From Subdoligranulum sp. (GTDB taxonomy: Bacteria; Bacillota; Clostridia; Oscillospirales; Ruminococcaceae): a DNA stretch of 61,468 bases. Positions 15,688 to 23,995 of this stretch are shown here, one piece after another (positions within the stretch are counted from its first letter, which is position 1; every line of letters starts with the position of its first letter). The stretch lies in the NCBI GenBank assembly GCA_014799685.1, contig JAAVHN010000029.1, forward strand, positions 1 to 61,468. The letters are read 5' to 3'. The notes under the pieces were generated by a model, which had not been told where the DNA came from, made no database searches, and saw only the letters and a program-made list of their open reading frames with translations. A program made the translations under genes and the position numbers.

Positions 15688-16518
15688 ATGGACAGAAAAG
15701 CAATGGCAAAAGAAACCCTGGCCATCATGGAACAGGGATATTACGAACCGGCATCCGATTCGAAAGCCGGCACAAAAACAAAGATCATCATAAAAGAAGA
15801 TCTGGAGCGCTCCATCCGGTACAGTACATTGATCACCCCCGCAGACGGAGAGAAGATCCTCGAAACCTGCCGTGCAAATACAAAATGTGCCCTGCCGGAT
15901 ACCCGCGTGGACAATCTCTCCACCGTGGACGCCATCCGCATGCTGGCCGCGGAGCACAAAACCGATATCGGCGTTTTGAATTTTGCAAGTGCAAAAAATC
16001 CGGGCGGCGGCTTTTTGAACGGGGCCATGGCGCAGGAAGAGAGCCTGGCTTATTCCAGCACGCTCTATCCCACATTGACAGCACATGAGGAATATTACAG
16101 GGCCAACCGGTCGCATCCCTCCATGATGTATCTGAATTACGCCATCTATTCCCCGGACGTCGTGTTTTTCCGCGACGGGGCGTTTCAATTGACCGGGACG
16201 CCCGTAAAGGCCTCTGTGCTCACCCTGCCGGCCGTCAATATGGGGCAGGTACTCTTAAAGGGAGAAAATGCCGCCCGGGCCAAAAGCGTGATGCGCCGGA
16301 GAATGCAGCTGGCGCTGGGGATCTTTGCACAGCACGGGGCAAAGCATCTGATCCTTGGCGCTTATGGCTGCGGTGTGTTCCGGAACGACCCGGACGAGAT
16401 TGCGGCCTGGTGGAAAGAGCTTTTGCAGGAGGGCATGGGGCATTCTTTCGATTCCGTGTTCCACGCCGTGCTGGACCGCTCCAAAGACGGCCGCTGCATC
16501 CGGGCTTTCCGGGCGTAA
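15688..16518 (+). CDS. Microbial PARG / TIGR02452 macrodomain protein (ADP-ribose hydrolase)
   Basis: The 276-residue protein fits bacterial-type poly(ADP-ribose) glycohydrolases. The PARG signature is visible as N104-PGGGFLNG followed by AMAQ116-EE, the Gln-Glu-Glu catalytic pair. Further macrodomain landmarks are NFASAKNPGG and LILGAYGCGVFRNDP, the second ADP-ribose-binding loop. It should cleave ADP-ribose from proteins or nucleic acids. ACGGAGGAA precedes the ATG at 15688 by about six bases. Neighbours are unrelated; kptA, another NAD+/ADP-ribose chemistry enzyme, is 15 kb away. Confidence 0.92.
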   Translation: MDRKAMAKETLAIMEQGYYEPASDSKAGTKTKIIIKEDLERSIRYSTLITPADGEKILETCRANTKCALPDTRVDNLSTVDAIRMLAAEHKTDIGVLNFASAKNPGGGFLNGAMAQEESLAYSSTLYPTLTAHEEYYRANRSHPSMMYLNYAIYSPDVVFFRDGAFQLTGTPVKASVLTLPAVNMGQVLLKGENAARAKSVMRRRMQLALGIFAQHGAKHLILGAYGCGVFRNDPDEIAAWWKELLQEGMGHSFDSVFHAVLDRSKDGRCIRAFRA

Positions 16519-16638
16519 CACAGGTGCGATCCGCACCCGGGCAGGCCCGCATCCGGAAAATGGATCCCCACGCTTGCCAACTGGGCGCGAACGGAGTAAA
16601 ATAAGGAAAATCAAGCACAAGGCAAGGAGGCGGCCTTT

Positions 16639-17487
16639 ATGGCTGGAGATCTGCATTCACACACCAATTTTTCGGACGGCTCTGCCGATATCGAGCGCCT
16701 GCCCGTCTGGGCGAAGCGCGCGGGGCTCACACACCTTGCCGTTTCCGATCACGATTCGCTGCATTCCATCCGCTGGGCCAGGGAGCACCCGGTAGTCGGG
16801 GGCGTCACGCTGCTGCCCGCGGCCGAGCTCTCGTGCTGCGACCCCGCAAACGGACGGCGCGCGCACATTCTATGCTATTGCCCCGAGGAGACGCCCGCAC
16901 TCACCGCCTTTTGCGAGGGCATTGCACAGCGGCGCAACGAGACGACGCACCGCAGCATGGCCGAGCTGGAGGCGATGTTTCCGCTGTTCACGCGCGAGGG
17001 GGCGCTGGCCTACGGCGCGCGCAGCGGCGTCACGTTTAAAACACACCTGATGCGCGAGCTGTACGATTGCGGCTACGCCGACGCCGTCTACGGCGCGCTG
17101 TACCGCAAGCTGTTCGGCATCCCCGGCGGCCTGGTGCTGCACGAGCCGTCGTACGAGGACGTATACAGCGCGCTGCAAATGGTACGCGAAGCCTGCGGCG
17201 TGGCGGTGCTGGCGCATCCCAGCGTTTATGACAGCATGGCGCTTGCGCGGGAGCTGGCCCGGCAGGGGCTCGTCGACGGCATCGAGATCGAGCACCCGCG
17301 CAACACGCCCGAAGACAAGGAGACGCTGCGCGCGCTGGCGCGGCAGTACGACCTGATCGTGACGGGCGGCACGGATTTTCACGGCATGCACAGCAGCCAC
17401 CCGCTGCCGCTGGGCACCTGCACCACCGACGACGCCAACATCGCGCGTATTCTTTCGCTGGCCGCACAGCGGCGTGCACAGAAATAA
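16639..17487 (+). CDS. PHP-domain metal-dependent phosphoesterase
   Basis: The PHP motifs appear in order: GDLHSHTNFSDGS (1), VSDHDSLHS (2), AELSC with HILCY (3), AVLAHPSVYD, and TGGTDFHGMH at the C-terminus. Together they supply the His/Asp cluster that binds three metals. The 282-residue size and motif spacing fit the YciV/RNase AM group, which hydrolyses 3',5'-nucleoside bisphosphates or trims RNA 5' ends. The substrate here is inferred from that family. AAGGAGG lies about eight bases before the ATG. Confidence 0.9.
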   Translation: MAGDLHSHTNFSDGSADIERLPVWAKRAGLTHLAVSDHDSLHSIRWAREHPVVGGVTLLPAAELSCCDPANGRRAHILCYCPEETPALTAFCEGIAQRRNETTHRSMAELEAMFPLFTREGALAYGARSGVTFKTHLMRELYDCGYADAVYGALYRKLFGIPGGLVLHEPSYEDVYSALQMVREACGVAVLAHPSVYDSMALARELARQGLVDGIEIEHPRNTPEDKETLRALARQYDLIVTGGTDFHGMHSSHPLPLGTCTTDDANIARILSLAAQRRAQK

Positions 17488-17813
17488 AAGCCATCTTTTG
17501 TGCATATTGCACACGGTTTCTTGCCCAAAAAGGGCGGAGGAAACACAAAAATTTCGGAAATTTCTCTGAAAATCCGACAAATCCCGCGCCGCGGCGGCTT
17601 TCTTGATTGTATTTGCCCCGATCTCTTGCTATAATGGAACAAGCGGAACGTGCGCAGGCAAGTGGGCCGCTGCGCCCGCGTCCGGCACGGCAAACCGTTC
17701 GGGACGCTGCACTGCGCGCCGCTTTGTACCCGCACAGCAAATTGCTCCGGCGGCTGCGGCTTGCAGAAAAGCCGGGCGGGATCCTATGAAAAAGATGTTC
17801 GGAGGAAACGACC
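17488..17813. other. Intergenic with promoter, long leader of the TSCPD gene
   Basis: No gene is supported in these 326 bases. The promoter at 17607-17635 implies an untranslated leader of about 170 bases that is GC-rich and could fold. Confidence 0.5.
17607..17635 (+). promoter_or_regulatory. Promoter upstream of the TSCPD gene
   Basis: TTGTAT (17607-17612), a 17-base spacer and TATAAT (17630-17635). Confidence 0.78.
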
Positions 17814-18074
17814 ATGACGTATTCACGCAAAAACAAAGGAGTTTGCTCGCTGTCCACCGAGGTATCGCTGACGGAGGACGGCGTGATCGAATCCATCGCG
17901 GTAGTGGGCGGCTGCAACGGCAACCTGAAAGGCGTTTGCAGCCTGCTGCAGGGCCTGCGCGCCGAAGACGCCGTTTCGCGCCTGAAGGGGCTCACCTGCG
18001 GCAGCAAGCCCACCTCGTGCCCGGATCAGATCGCACTGGCTCTGGAGGAAGCGATGGCCCAGGCGAATGCCTGA
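17814..18074 (+). CDS. TSCPD domain-containing protein (TIGR03905 family)
   Basis: This 86-residue protein carries the eponymous CGSKPTSCPDQIA near residues 62-74. Cys residues at 11, 34 and 42 in CSLSTEV, GGCNGN and GVCSLL could contribute to a metal site. TSCPD domains also occur at the C-terminus of some adenosylcobalamin-dependent ribonucleotide reductases; stand-alone copies are of unknown function. CGGAGGAA lies six bases before the ATG. It has its own promoter and terminator. Confidence 0.92.
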   Translation: MTYSRKNKGVCSLSTEVSLTEDGVIESIAVVGGCNGNLKGVCSLLQGLRAEDAVSRLKGLTCGSKPTSCPDQIALALEEAMAQANA

Positions 18075-18102
18075 GGCCGGCATGCCACACGCATCGCAAA
18101 CC

Positions 18103-18133
18103 GCGCCGCGGCATTTTGCCGCGGCGCTTTTTT
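18103..18133 (+). terminator. Terminator of the TSCPD gene
   Basis: GCGCCGCGGCA (18103-18113) and TGCCGCGGCGC (18117-18127) pair perfectly around TTT and are followed by six T. Confidence 0.92.
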
Positions 18134-18143
18134 GCAGAAAATC

Positions 18144-18172
18144 TTGCGCACGCACCGGATTCATGCTATAAT
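18144..18172 (+). promoter_or_regulatory. Promoter of yebC
   Basis: TTGCGC (18144-18149), a 17-base spacer and TATAAT (18167-18172), directly after the upstream terminator. It gives a leader of about 150 bases. Confidence 0.75.
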
Positions 18173-18330
18173 TCGGTAAGAGACTGTAAAAAAGACCGGC
18201 GCGTCAGAAATGCTCCCGGGCAAAACGCCGCATATACCGCACGCGCCGCACATGCCGGCGGATGCATGGCGGCGGCCGGCCGGGGCTTTCTTTGCAAAAC
18301 GGCGCGTTCTGTTGTTTAGGGGGATTCTTT

Positions 18331-19068
18331 ATGTCAGGGCACAGCAAATGGAACAACATCAAGCGCAAGAAGGAAAAAACCGACGGCCAGCGCGCCAAGA
18401 TCTTCACCAAGATCGGGCGCGAGATGTCGGTATGCGTTAAGGCGGGCGGCAGCGATCCCAACGTAAACGGCAAGCTGCGCGACCTCATCGCCAAGGCCAA
18501 AAGCCTGAATGTTCCGAACGATAACATCCAGCGCATCATCAAAAAGGCCGAGGGCGGCGAAAAGGATAACTACGAGAGCATCACCTACGAGGGCTACGGC
18601 CCGTCCGGCGTGGCCATGATGGTGGAAACGCTCACCGATAACCGCAACCGCACGGCGGCCAACCTGCGCCATTACTTCGATAAATTTGGCGGCAACCTCG
18701 GCAACAATGGCTGCGTGAGCTTTTTGTTCAGCCAGCAGGGCGTGATCGTGCTGGACGTGGAGGGCAAAGAGGAAGAGGCCGTAATGGAGGACGTCTTCGA
18801 CGCGGGCGCGGAGGACTTCGACATGGGCGACGGCGTGGCCGAGGTAAAAACCAGCCCGGAGGCGTTCAGCGAGGTACGCGCCGCGCTGGAAGAAAAGGGG
18901 TACGAGTTCCTCTCCGCCGATGTCGCGATGGTGCCCTCCACCACGACGGCGCTGTCCGACCCGGACGATCTGAAAAAAATGGGCCTGCTGCTCGATCATC
19001 TGGAGGATGACGACGACGTGCAGAACATCTGGCACAACCTGGAAAATGAAGAGGATCTGGACCGATAA
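18331..19068 (+). CDS. yebC: YebC/PmpR family protein
   Basis: The 245-residue protein begins MSGHSKWNNIKRKKEKTD, the family hallmark. It continues with IFTKIGREMSVCVKAGG, LRDLIAKAKSLNVPNDNIQRII, the YEGYGPSGVAMMVETLTDN loop and the third domain FDAGAEDFD...YEFLSADVAMVPS-like region. YebC proteins were described as transcriptional regulators. Recent work on YebC2/TACO1 assigns a role in relieving ribosome stalling on proline stretches, and sequence alone does not say which applies here. TTAGGGGG lies seven bases before the ATG at 18331. It is monocistronic with a clear terminator. Confidence 0.95.
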   Translation: MSGHSKWNNIKRKKEKTDGQRAKIFTKIGREMSVCVKAGGSDPNVNGKLRDLIAKAKSLNVPNDNIQRIIKKAEGGEKDNYESITYEGYGPSGVAMMVETLTDNRNRTAANLRHYFDKFGGNLGNNGCVSFLFSQQGVIVLDVEGKEEEAVMEDVFDAGAEDFDMGDGVAEVKTSPEAFSEVRAALEEKGYEFLSADVAMVPSTTTALSDPDDLKKMGLLLDHLEDDDDVQNIWHNLENEEDLDR

Positions 19069-19077
19069 AACACCCTT

Positions 19078-19131
19078 GCGCCGTGCCGCGCCGCCGATGC
19101 CTCGGCAGGGCGGCACGGCGCTTTGTCTTTT
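19078..19131 (+). terminator. Terminator of yebC
   Basis: GCGCCGTGCCGC (19078-19089) and GCGGCACGGCGC (19110-19121) pair perfectly around 20 bases and are followed by TTTGTCTTTT. Confidence 0.85.
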
Positions 19132-19293
19132 CCCTTTCCCGTCCCTTTCCCGGCAAAGCATTCTGAACGCCGCCGGCCCGGCGCGCCCCGCCGCCGCTTA
19201 TGTTTGCAGCGGCCTGCCGGTGCATACAATGGGGTATGGCATTTTACACCCGGGCGCCGCACGGCGGCATCCCGCAAAGGAGGATAAAGTACC

Positions 19294-21273
19294 GTGAGCA
19301 GAGGAGAAACCGTCAATCAGTACACCAAGGCGCTGAAGCAGGGCCGCAAGACCTGCAGCGAGCGCCTGACGCGGGGCGAATACCCCTATCTGCAAATTTT
19401 GGATGAAATTCTGGACGACCGCATGGCAGCCGGCCATGTGGATGTGGGCGTGATCGAGATCCCGATGGATGCGATCGTCGGCACCAAAACCGAGGGGCGG
19501 CGCTCGGCCTTTTCCGCCGATTTTATGCCGCTGCTGCCGCCGGATTCGGAATTCGCGCTGAAATGGATGGCCCTGTGCGAGGCGCACCTTTCCAATGAGG
19601 GCATCCGCGACCCGATCCATTGCTATGAATATATGGGCCGCTTTTATGTGTTGGAGGGCAACAAGCGCGTGAGCGTACTGCGCAGCTACGGCGCCGCCAG
19701 CATTTCCGGCTCGGTGATCCGCGTAATCCCCGCCTGGTCGGACGATCCGGGCATCCGCGCCTATTACGAGTTTTCCGAATCCTATCCACTGACGCGGCTG
19801 TATCAAACGCGCTTCACCCGCCCGGGCAGCTTCCTCAAGCTGCAGACGGCGCTGGGCTACGATCCCGACCATGTGTGGACCGAGGACGAGCGCCGGCTGT
19901 TTGCCTCCGGCTTTGCCCGCTTCCGCGAGGCATACCGCAAGCAGGGCGGCGATCGCCTGCCCCTTGCGGTGGCGGACGCGCTGCTGGTATGGCTGAAGGT
20001 CTACCCGTTCCAGCGCCTGCTGGACGCCCCCGCCGCAGAGATCAACAAATCGGTCGCCACGGTGTGGCCGGATATCCGGGGCCTGCTGCAGCCGGAGCCC
20101 ATCGCCGTCTCCATCGAGTCGCCGGAGGACGCCGCAGAGGACGCGGATGCCGCGGAGGGCCCCGGCCTTTTGGGGCGTCTGCTCGGCACGCGGCCCGCAA
20201 AGCTGCGCATCGCGTTCCTGAACGAGTATCAGCCCGACGAAAGCGATTGGATCCGCGCGCACGACCTGGGCCGCGAATATCTGGAAACCGTGCTGGAGGA
20301 CCGCGTGACGACGCGCGCCTTCTATGGCCTGCGCACGCCCGAACAGGCGGACGAGGCGATGGAGACAGCCATCCGGGAGGGCGCGCAGGTGGTGTTCGCC
20401 ACCACGCCGTCGCTCATCAGCGCGTGCCGCAAGGCGGCGGCCAGGCACCCCGACGTGCGCATTTTGAACTGCTCGGTCTCAATGCCGTATGCGGGCGTGC
20501 GCACCTATTACAGCCGTCTGTATGAGGGCAAGTTCATCGCCGGCGTCATCGCGGGCGCGCTGTCCCAGAGCGACCGCATCGGCTATGTTGCCTCCAGCCC
20601 GATTTTCGGCGTGCCGGCCAGCATCAATGCGTTTGCGCTCGGCGCGCAGATGACGAACCCGCGCGCACGCATCGAGCTGCGCTGGTCCTGCGTAGAGCAG
20701 GACCCGATGGGCGCAATGGCAAAAGAGGGCCTGCGCCTGATCTGCAACCGCGATCTGCCCACGCCCGACCGCATGTGCGAGCCGTGGGGCCTATGCGCTG
20801 CCGATCCGGACGGCTCGCTGCGCCCGCTGGCGGCGCCGTACTGGCACTGGGGGAATTTCTACGTAAAGCTCGTGAAAAGCATGTTCAGCGGCGGCTGGGA
20901 CGCGCTGAAATCGCAGGACGGCCGCGCCGTGAACTACTGGTGGGGCATGTACAGCCGCGTCGTAGGCATTTTGCTGGCCGACGAGATCCCCGCCGGCATC
21001 CGGCAGCTGGCAGAGCTTTTGCAGCGCGATATCGAAAACGGCTCGCTCCGGCCGTTCCACCGCACCATCCACTCGCAGGACGGCACTTTGCGCACCGACG
21101 GCGGCCGCTGGTTTAGCCCGGAGGAAATTCTGCACATGGATTGGCTGTGCGATAATGTGGACGGCTCCATTCCCAAATTCGAAGAACTTTTGCCCTTTGC
21201 GCGGCCCATCGTCCGGCTGCAGGGTCTCGACCGGGATCACCTCCCGCCGGAGAAGGAGGCCACGATCCTGTGA
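19294..21273 (+). CDS. Cytosolic fusion: ParB-like N-domain plus BMP (basic membrane protein) ligand-binding domain
   Basis: The 659-residue protein has no signal peptide or membrane segment. Residues about 40-250 contain a ParB/sulfiredoxin-like motif (YVLEGNKRVSVLRSY) between helical segments. From about 302 a type-1 periplasmic-binding fold of the BMP/PnrA kind follows: LRIAFLNEYQPDESDW, VVFATTPSLISACRKAA, KFIAGVIAGALSQSDRIGYV and YYWGMYSRVV-type elements. BMP proteins normally bind nucleosides outside the cell for ABC uptake. Here the domain is intracellular and no ABC genes are adjacent, so an intracellular nucleoside sensor is a possible role. The start is GTG at 19294 behind AAAGGAGGA. 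Its stop overlaps the next gene (GTGA). Confidence 0.85.
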   Translation: MSRGETVNQYTKALKQGRKTCSERLTRGEYPYLQILDEILDDRMAAGHVDVGVIEIPMDAIVGTKTEGRRSAFSADFMPLLPPDSEFALKWMALCEAHLSNEGIRDPIHCYEYMGRFYVLEGNKRVSVLRSYGAASISGSVIRVIPAWSDDPGIRAYYEFSESYPLTRLYQTRFTRPGSFLKLQTALGYDPDHVWTEDERRLFASGFARFREAYRKQGGDRLPLAVADALLVWLKVYPFQRLLDAPAAEINKSVATVWPDIRGLLQPEPIAVSIESPEDAAEDADAAEGPGLLGRLLGTRPAKLRIAFLNEYQPDESDWIRAHDLGREYLETVLEDRVTTRAFYGLRTPEQADEAMETAIREGAQVVFATTPSLISACRKAAARHPDVRILNCSVSMPYAGVRTYYSRLYEGKFIAGVIAGALSQSDRIGYVASSPIFGVPASINAFALGAQMTNPRARIELRWSCVEQDPMGAMAKEGLRLICNRDLPTPDRMCEPWGLCAADPDGSLRPLAAPYWHWGNFYVKLVKSMFSGGWDALKSQDGRAVNYWWGMYSRVVGILLADEIPAGIRQLAELLQRDIENGSLRPFHRTIHSQDGTLRTDGGRWFSPEEILHMDWLCDNVDGSIPKFEELLPFARPIVRLQGLDRDHLPPEKEATIL

Positions 21274-21908
21274 AGCTTCTGCTCGTCTCCGACCGCGAGA
21301 GCGAATATCTGTGGGATTACTACCAGCCGGGACGGCTGGCGGATATCGATCTGATCCTCTCGTGCGGCGATCTGAACGCACATTACCTCTCCTTCCTTGT
21401 CACCATGGGCGCCGTGCCGCTTTTGTACGTGCACGGAAACCACGACAAAAACTATATCCGCACCCCGCCCGAGGGGTGCGAGTGCATCGAGGACAAGCTC
21501 GTCACCGTAAAAGGGCTGCGCATCCTGGGGCTGGGCGGCTGCATCCAGTACAACGGCGGGCCGCACCAGTATACCGAGGAGCAGATGGCGCGGCGCATCC
21601 GGCGGCTGCGGTTCCAGCTTTGGAAGGCCGGCGGCGTGGACATCGTACTCACGCACGCCCCCGCGCAGGGCTACGGCGACGGCGAGGACCGCGCCCACCG
21701 GGGCTTTGCCTGCATGCTCGATCTGATCGACCAATACCATCCCCATTATTTGATTCACGGCCATGTGCACGCCAGCTATGTGGCCGATCTGGTGCGCGAG
21801 CACACCCGCGGCGAAACCACGATCATCAACGCCTATGAGCGCTATCTGCTTGAATGGCCGGACGGCGGCACGGCGCAGGAAAAACGGAAAAGGATCCCGT
21901 TGTTTTAA
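21270..21908 (+). CDS. Calcineurin-type metallophosphoesterase
   Basis: The motifs are LLVSDRES (residues about 3-10, with Glu where D-x-H is usual), ILSCGDLN, YVHGNHD, LTHAPAQG and IHGHVHASY, matching the metallophosphoesterase fold in a 212-residue single-domain protein. It likely hydrolyses a small phosphodiester or phosphoprotein; the substrate is unknown. The GTG start overlaps the stop of the BMP-fusion gene by four bases, so the two are translationally coupled and probably act together. Confidence 0.88.
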   Translation: MKLLLVSDRESEYLWDYYQPGRLADIDLILSCGDLNAHYLSFLVTMGAVPLLYVHGNHDKNYIRTPPEGCECIEDKLVTVKGLRILGLGGCIQYNGGPHQYTEEQMARRIRRLRFQLWKAGGVDIVLTHAPAQGYGDGEDRAHRGFACMLDLIDQYHPHYLIHGHVHASYVADLVREHTRGETTIINAYERYLLEWPDGGTAQEKRKRIPLF

Positions 21909-21936
21909 AAGCTGCCGGCCATCTGCCAACCAGAAA

Positions 21937-21984
21937 AACTGCCCACCGGGAAGAACGCTTCTCTCCGGCGGGCAGTTATTTTTA
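21937..21984. terminator. Bidirectional terminator
   Basis: AACTGCCCACCGG (21937-21949) and CCGGCGGGCAGTT (21965-21977) pair with one mismatch. ATTTTTA follows on the plus strand and AAAAA precedes it (a T-run on the minus strand), so it can end both the phosphoesterase and the MATE transcripts. Confidence 0.88.
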
Positions 21985-22012
21985 TATCCCTGATTTGCGA
22001 AAAAGCAAAATT

Positions 22013-23398
22013 TCAAGCCTGCGCCTTTGCATCCCCAAACAAATCGTCGCGCGTGATATTTTTCAGCCACTTGCCGCTGGCGTAATGCCGCAGCACCCAG
22101 GGCCATTTCACAAACTCGTCCGTACAGAGCAGGAAGTACACCCACAGCACCGGCAGCTTCAGCACAAACGCCGCAAAGAAGCCCAGCGGCACCGCGTATC
22201 CCCACATTGTGATCGAATCGCAGATAAGCCCAAAGCGGCTGTCGCCCCCGGCCCGGAACGCGCCGGCGATGAGCGTGGTATTTACGCCTGCGCCCATAAT
22301 GTAGTACGAGTTGATGAGCAGCATCACGCTCAGGTAGTGCAGGGCCGTTTCGGAAAAATTGCTGCCGGCATACCGCAGCACGAACGGGCGCGCCGTCAGA
22401 ACAAGCACGCCGCCCACGACGCACGAGGCCACGGTGAGCCACAGCAGCCGCCGGCCGTCGGCGCGGGCCTCCTCCAGTCTGCCCTCGCCGATCTTCTGCC
22501 CCAGCAGCACGCCGCCGGCGCTGGCAAGGCCGAAGCACAAAATCGTGCCGAAATTGCGCACCACGGCGGCCAGAGAGTTCGCCGCCACGGCATCGTTGCC
22601 CAGATGCCCCAAAATCACGGAATAGACGGAAAAGGCCACGCCCCAGATCACATCATTCGCCAGTGCCGGCAGGGAAAGCCGTAAAAAATCGGAAAAGAGC
22701 TCCTTTTGGCGCACAAACATGGCGGAAAACTTCAGCTTGATGTGTTCGGAGCGGGCCGAGACCACAAAGCACAGCCCCAGCTCCGCCAGGCGGGAAAGGG
22801 ACGTCGCCAGTGCCACGCCCCGGACGCCCAGCTTCGGCGCGCCCAGCCAGCCAAAAATGAACACCGCGTTCAGCAGCACATTCAGGCCCACCGCCACGCT
22901 GTTCAGCACCGTACCGACGGCCACCCGGCCCACGCTGCGCAGCACGCTCAGGTACACCTCCGTCACGCCCCAGCACAGGTAGCAGACGCTCAGAATGCGG
23001 ATATACCCGGCGCCCAGCGCAATGAGCTCGGCGTCGTTTGTAAAAACCGACATCATGCCCTCCGGCACCAGCAGCGCCAGCAGCGCGAACAGCGCCGAGA
23101 TGGCCACGGAAAAGCGCAGCGCGATGCCCTGCACCACCTCGATGGCCCGGTAGTCCTTCTTGCCGAAATACTGCGCGCAGAGCATGGTGGCCCCGGTGCC
23201 GAGGCCGTAAAACACCATAAAGAGCACGCTGGCATACTGGCTGGCAAGGCTCACGGCAGAGATCGCCGATTGTCCCACAAAATTCAGCATGATCACGTCC
23301 GCCGAGCTCACCGCCGCACTCAGCAGGTTTTGCAGCACGATGGGCGTGACCAGCCTTCCGATCTGCCCGTAAAACGGGCTTTTTTCTATTTTCTTCAT
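22013..23398 (-). CDS. MATE family efflux transporter
   Basis: The 461-residue protein has about 12 hydrophobic segments in two homologous halves, starting FYGQIGRLVTPIVLQNLL and the second half at LRLSLPALANDVIWGVAFSVYSV. Family phrases include MLNFVGQSAISAVSLASQ, GTGATMLCAQYFGKKD, VAANSLAAVVRNF and GVLLGQKIGEGR. MATE proteins export cationic drugs or metabolites with H+ or Na+; the substrate is unknown. The ATG at 23398 is preceded by AGAGGCAG at a longer spacing. A solo end of the MITE lies 34 bases upstream. Confidence 0.93.
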   Translation of the reverse strand: MKKIEKSPFYGQIGRLVTPIVLQNLLSAAVSSADVIMLNFVGQSAISAVSLASQYASVLFMVFYGLGTGATMLCAQYFGKKDYRAIEVVQGIALRFSVAISALFALLALLVPEGMMSVFTNDAELIALGAGYIRILSVCYLCWGVTEVYLSVLRSVGRVAVGTVLNSVAVGLNVLLNAVFIFGWLGAPKLGVRGVALATSLSRLAELGLCFVVSARSEHIKLKFSAMFVRQKELFSDFLRLSLPALANDVIWGVAFSVYSVILGHLGNDAVAANSLAAVVRNFGTILCFGLASAGGVLLGQKIGEGRLEEARADGRRLLWLTVASCVVGGVLVLTARPFVLRYAGSNFSETALHYLSVMLLINSYYIMGAGVNTTLIAGAFRAGGDSRFGLICDSITMWGYAVPLGFFAAFVLKLPVLWVYFLLCTDEFVKWPWVLRHYASGKWLKNITRDDLFGDAKAQA

Positions 23399-23431
23399 TG
23401 TTTTACTGCCTCTTGGTTTGATTGCATCTTG

Positions 23432-23470
23432 GGAACCTCTGCATAAACCGCCGCGCGCGTCCCGGCGGCA
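23432..23470. mobile_element. Solo left end of the MITE-like element
   Basis: About 36 bases beginning GGAACCTCTG-ATAAA-CGCC match the left end of the full element at 14442 with three or four differences. The right end is not found nearby. It lies between the MATE gene and the ThrE pair. Confidence 0.6.
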
Positions 23471-23539
23471 TTTTCAGGCCCTGCCTCCGGCGCGGGCAGC
23501 GGGCAGGATTTCCCGGCGCCCCACAGAGAAAAAGACGGA

Positions 23540-23995
23540 TCACTTCCGCCCTTGTTTCCCCGGCGCAAGCACCCGGAACAGCCGCCCCGGCAGTGCCATC
23601 ACGAGCACGATGCCCACGGCCAGCGCGATGGCCACCTGCAGCGCGCCAAAGCCGCTTTCGAACGCCGCCTGATTATCGCCCTGTATAAAATAATATGCCA
23701 TATAATAGACGCCCGCGCCCGGCACCAGCGCAAAAATACCGCTGATGAGGAACACCGTGGCCGGGCATTGGCGCGCCACGGCAAAAATGCGCGAGACAAA
23801 CGCCAGCGCCAGCGCGGCCAGGAATACCGCGCCCACGGCTGAAAAGCCGCCGCGCAGGCACAGGCAGTACACCAGCCAGCCGGCCGTACCCGTGATGCCC
23901 GCGCACAGAAACTCGCTGCGCGGCGCGTTTACCAGCACCGCAAAGGAAACCGTCGCCAGGAATGCGACGATACATTGCGCACAGAGTTCTCTCAT
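23540..23995 (-). CDS. ThrE-type threonine/serine exporter, C-terminal subunit (DUF3815)
   Basis: The 151-residue protein has about four hydrophobic segments with phrases typical of the second half of ThrE: FAVLVNAPRSEFLCAGITG, and FLISGIFALVPGAGVYYMAYY with the conserved P-G-A/G-x-x. The ATG at 23995 overlaps the last base of the stop of the upstream subunit (TGATG). In Corynebacterium ThrE is a single protein; here, as in many Firmicutes, it is split into two coupled genes. A role in amino-acid export is inferred from the family. Confidence 0.88.
   Translation of the reverse strand: MRELCAQCIVAFLATVSFAVLVNAPRSEFLCAGITGTAGWLVYCLCLRGGFSAVGAVFLAALALAFVSRIFAVARQCPATVFLISGIFALVPGAGVYYMAYYFIQGDNQAAFESGFGALQVAIALAVGIVLVMALPGRLFRVLAPGKQGRK

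Noticed and set aside
17634-17789. Short upstream peptide in the leader of the TSCPD gene
   Set aside because: Its ATG lies within the -10 region of the promoter, and no ribosome site precedes it.
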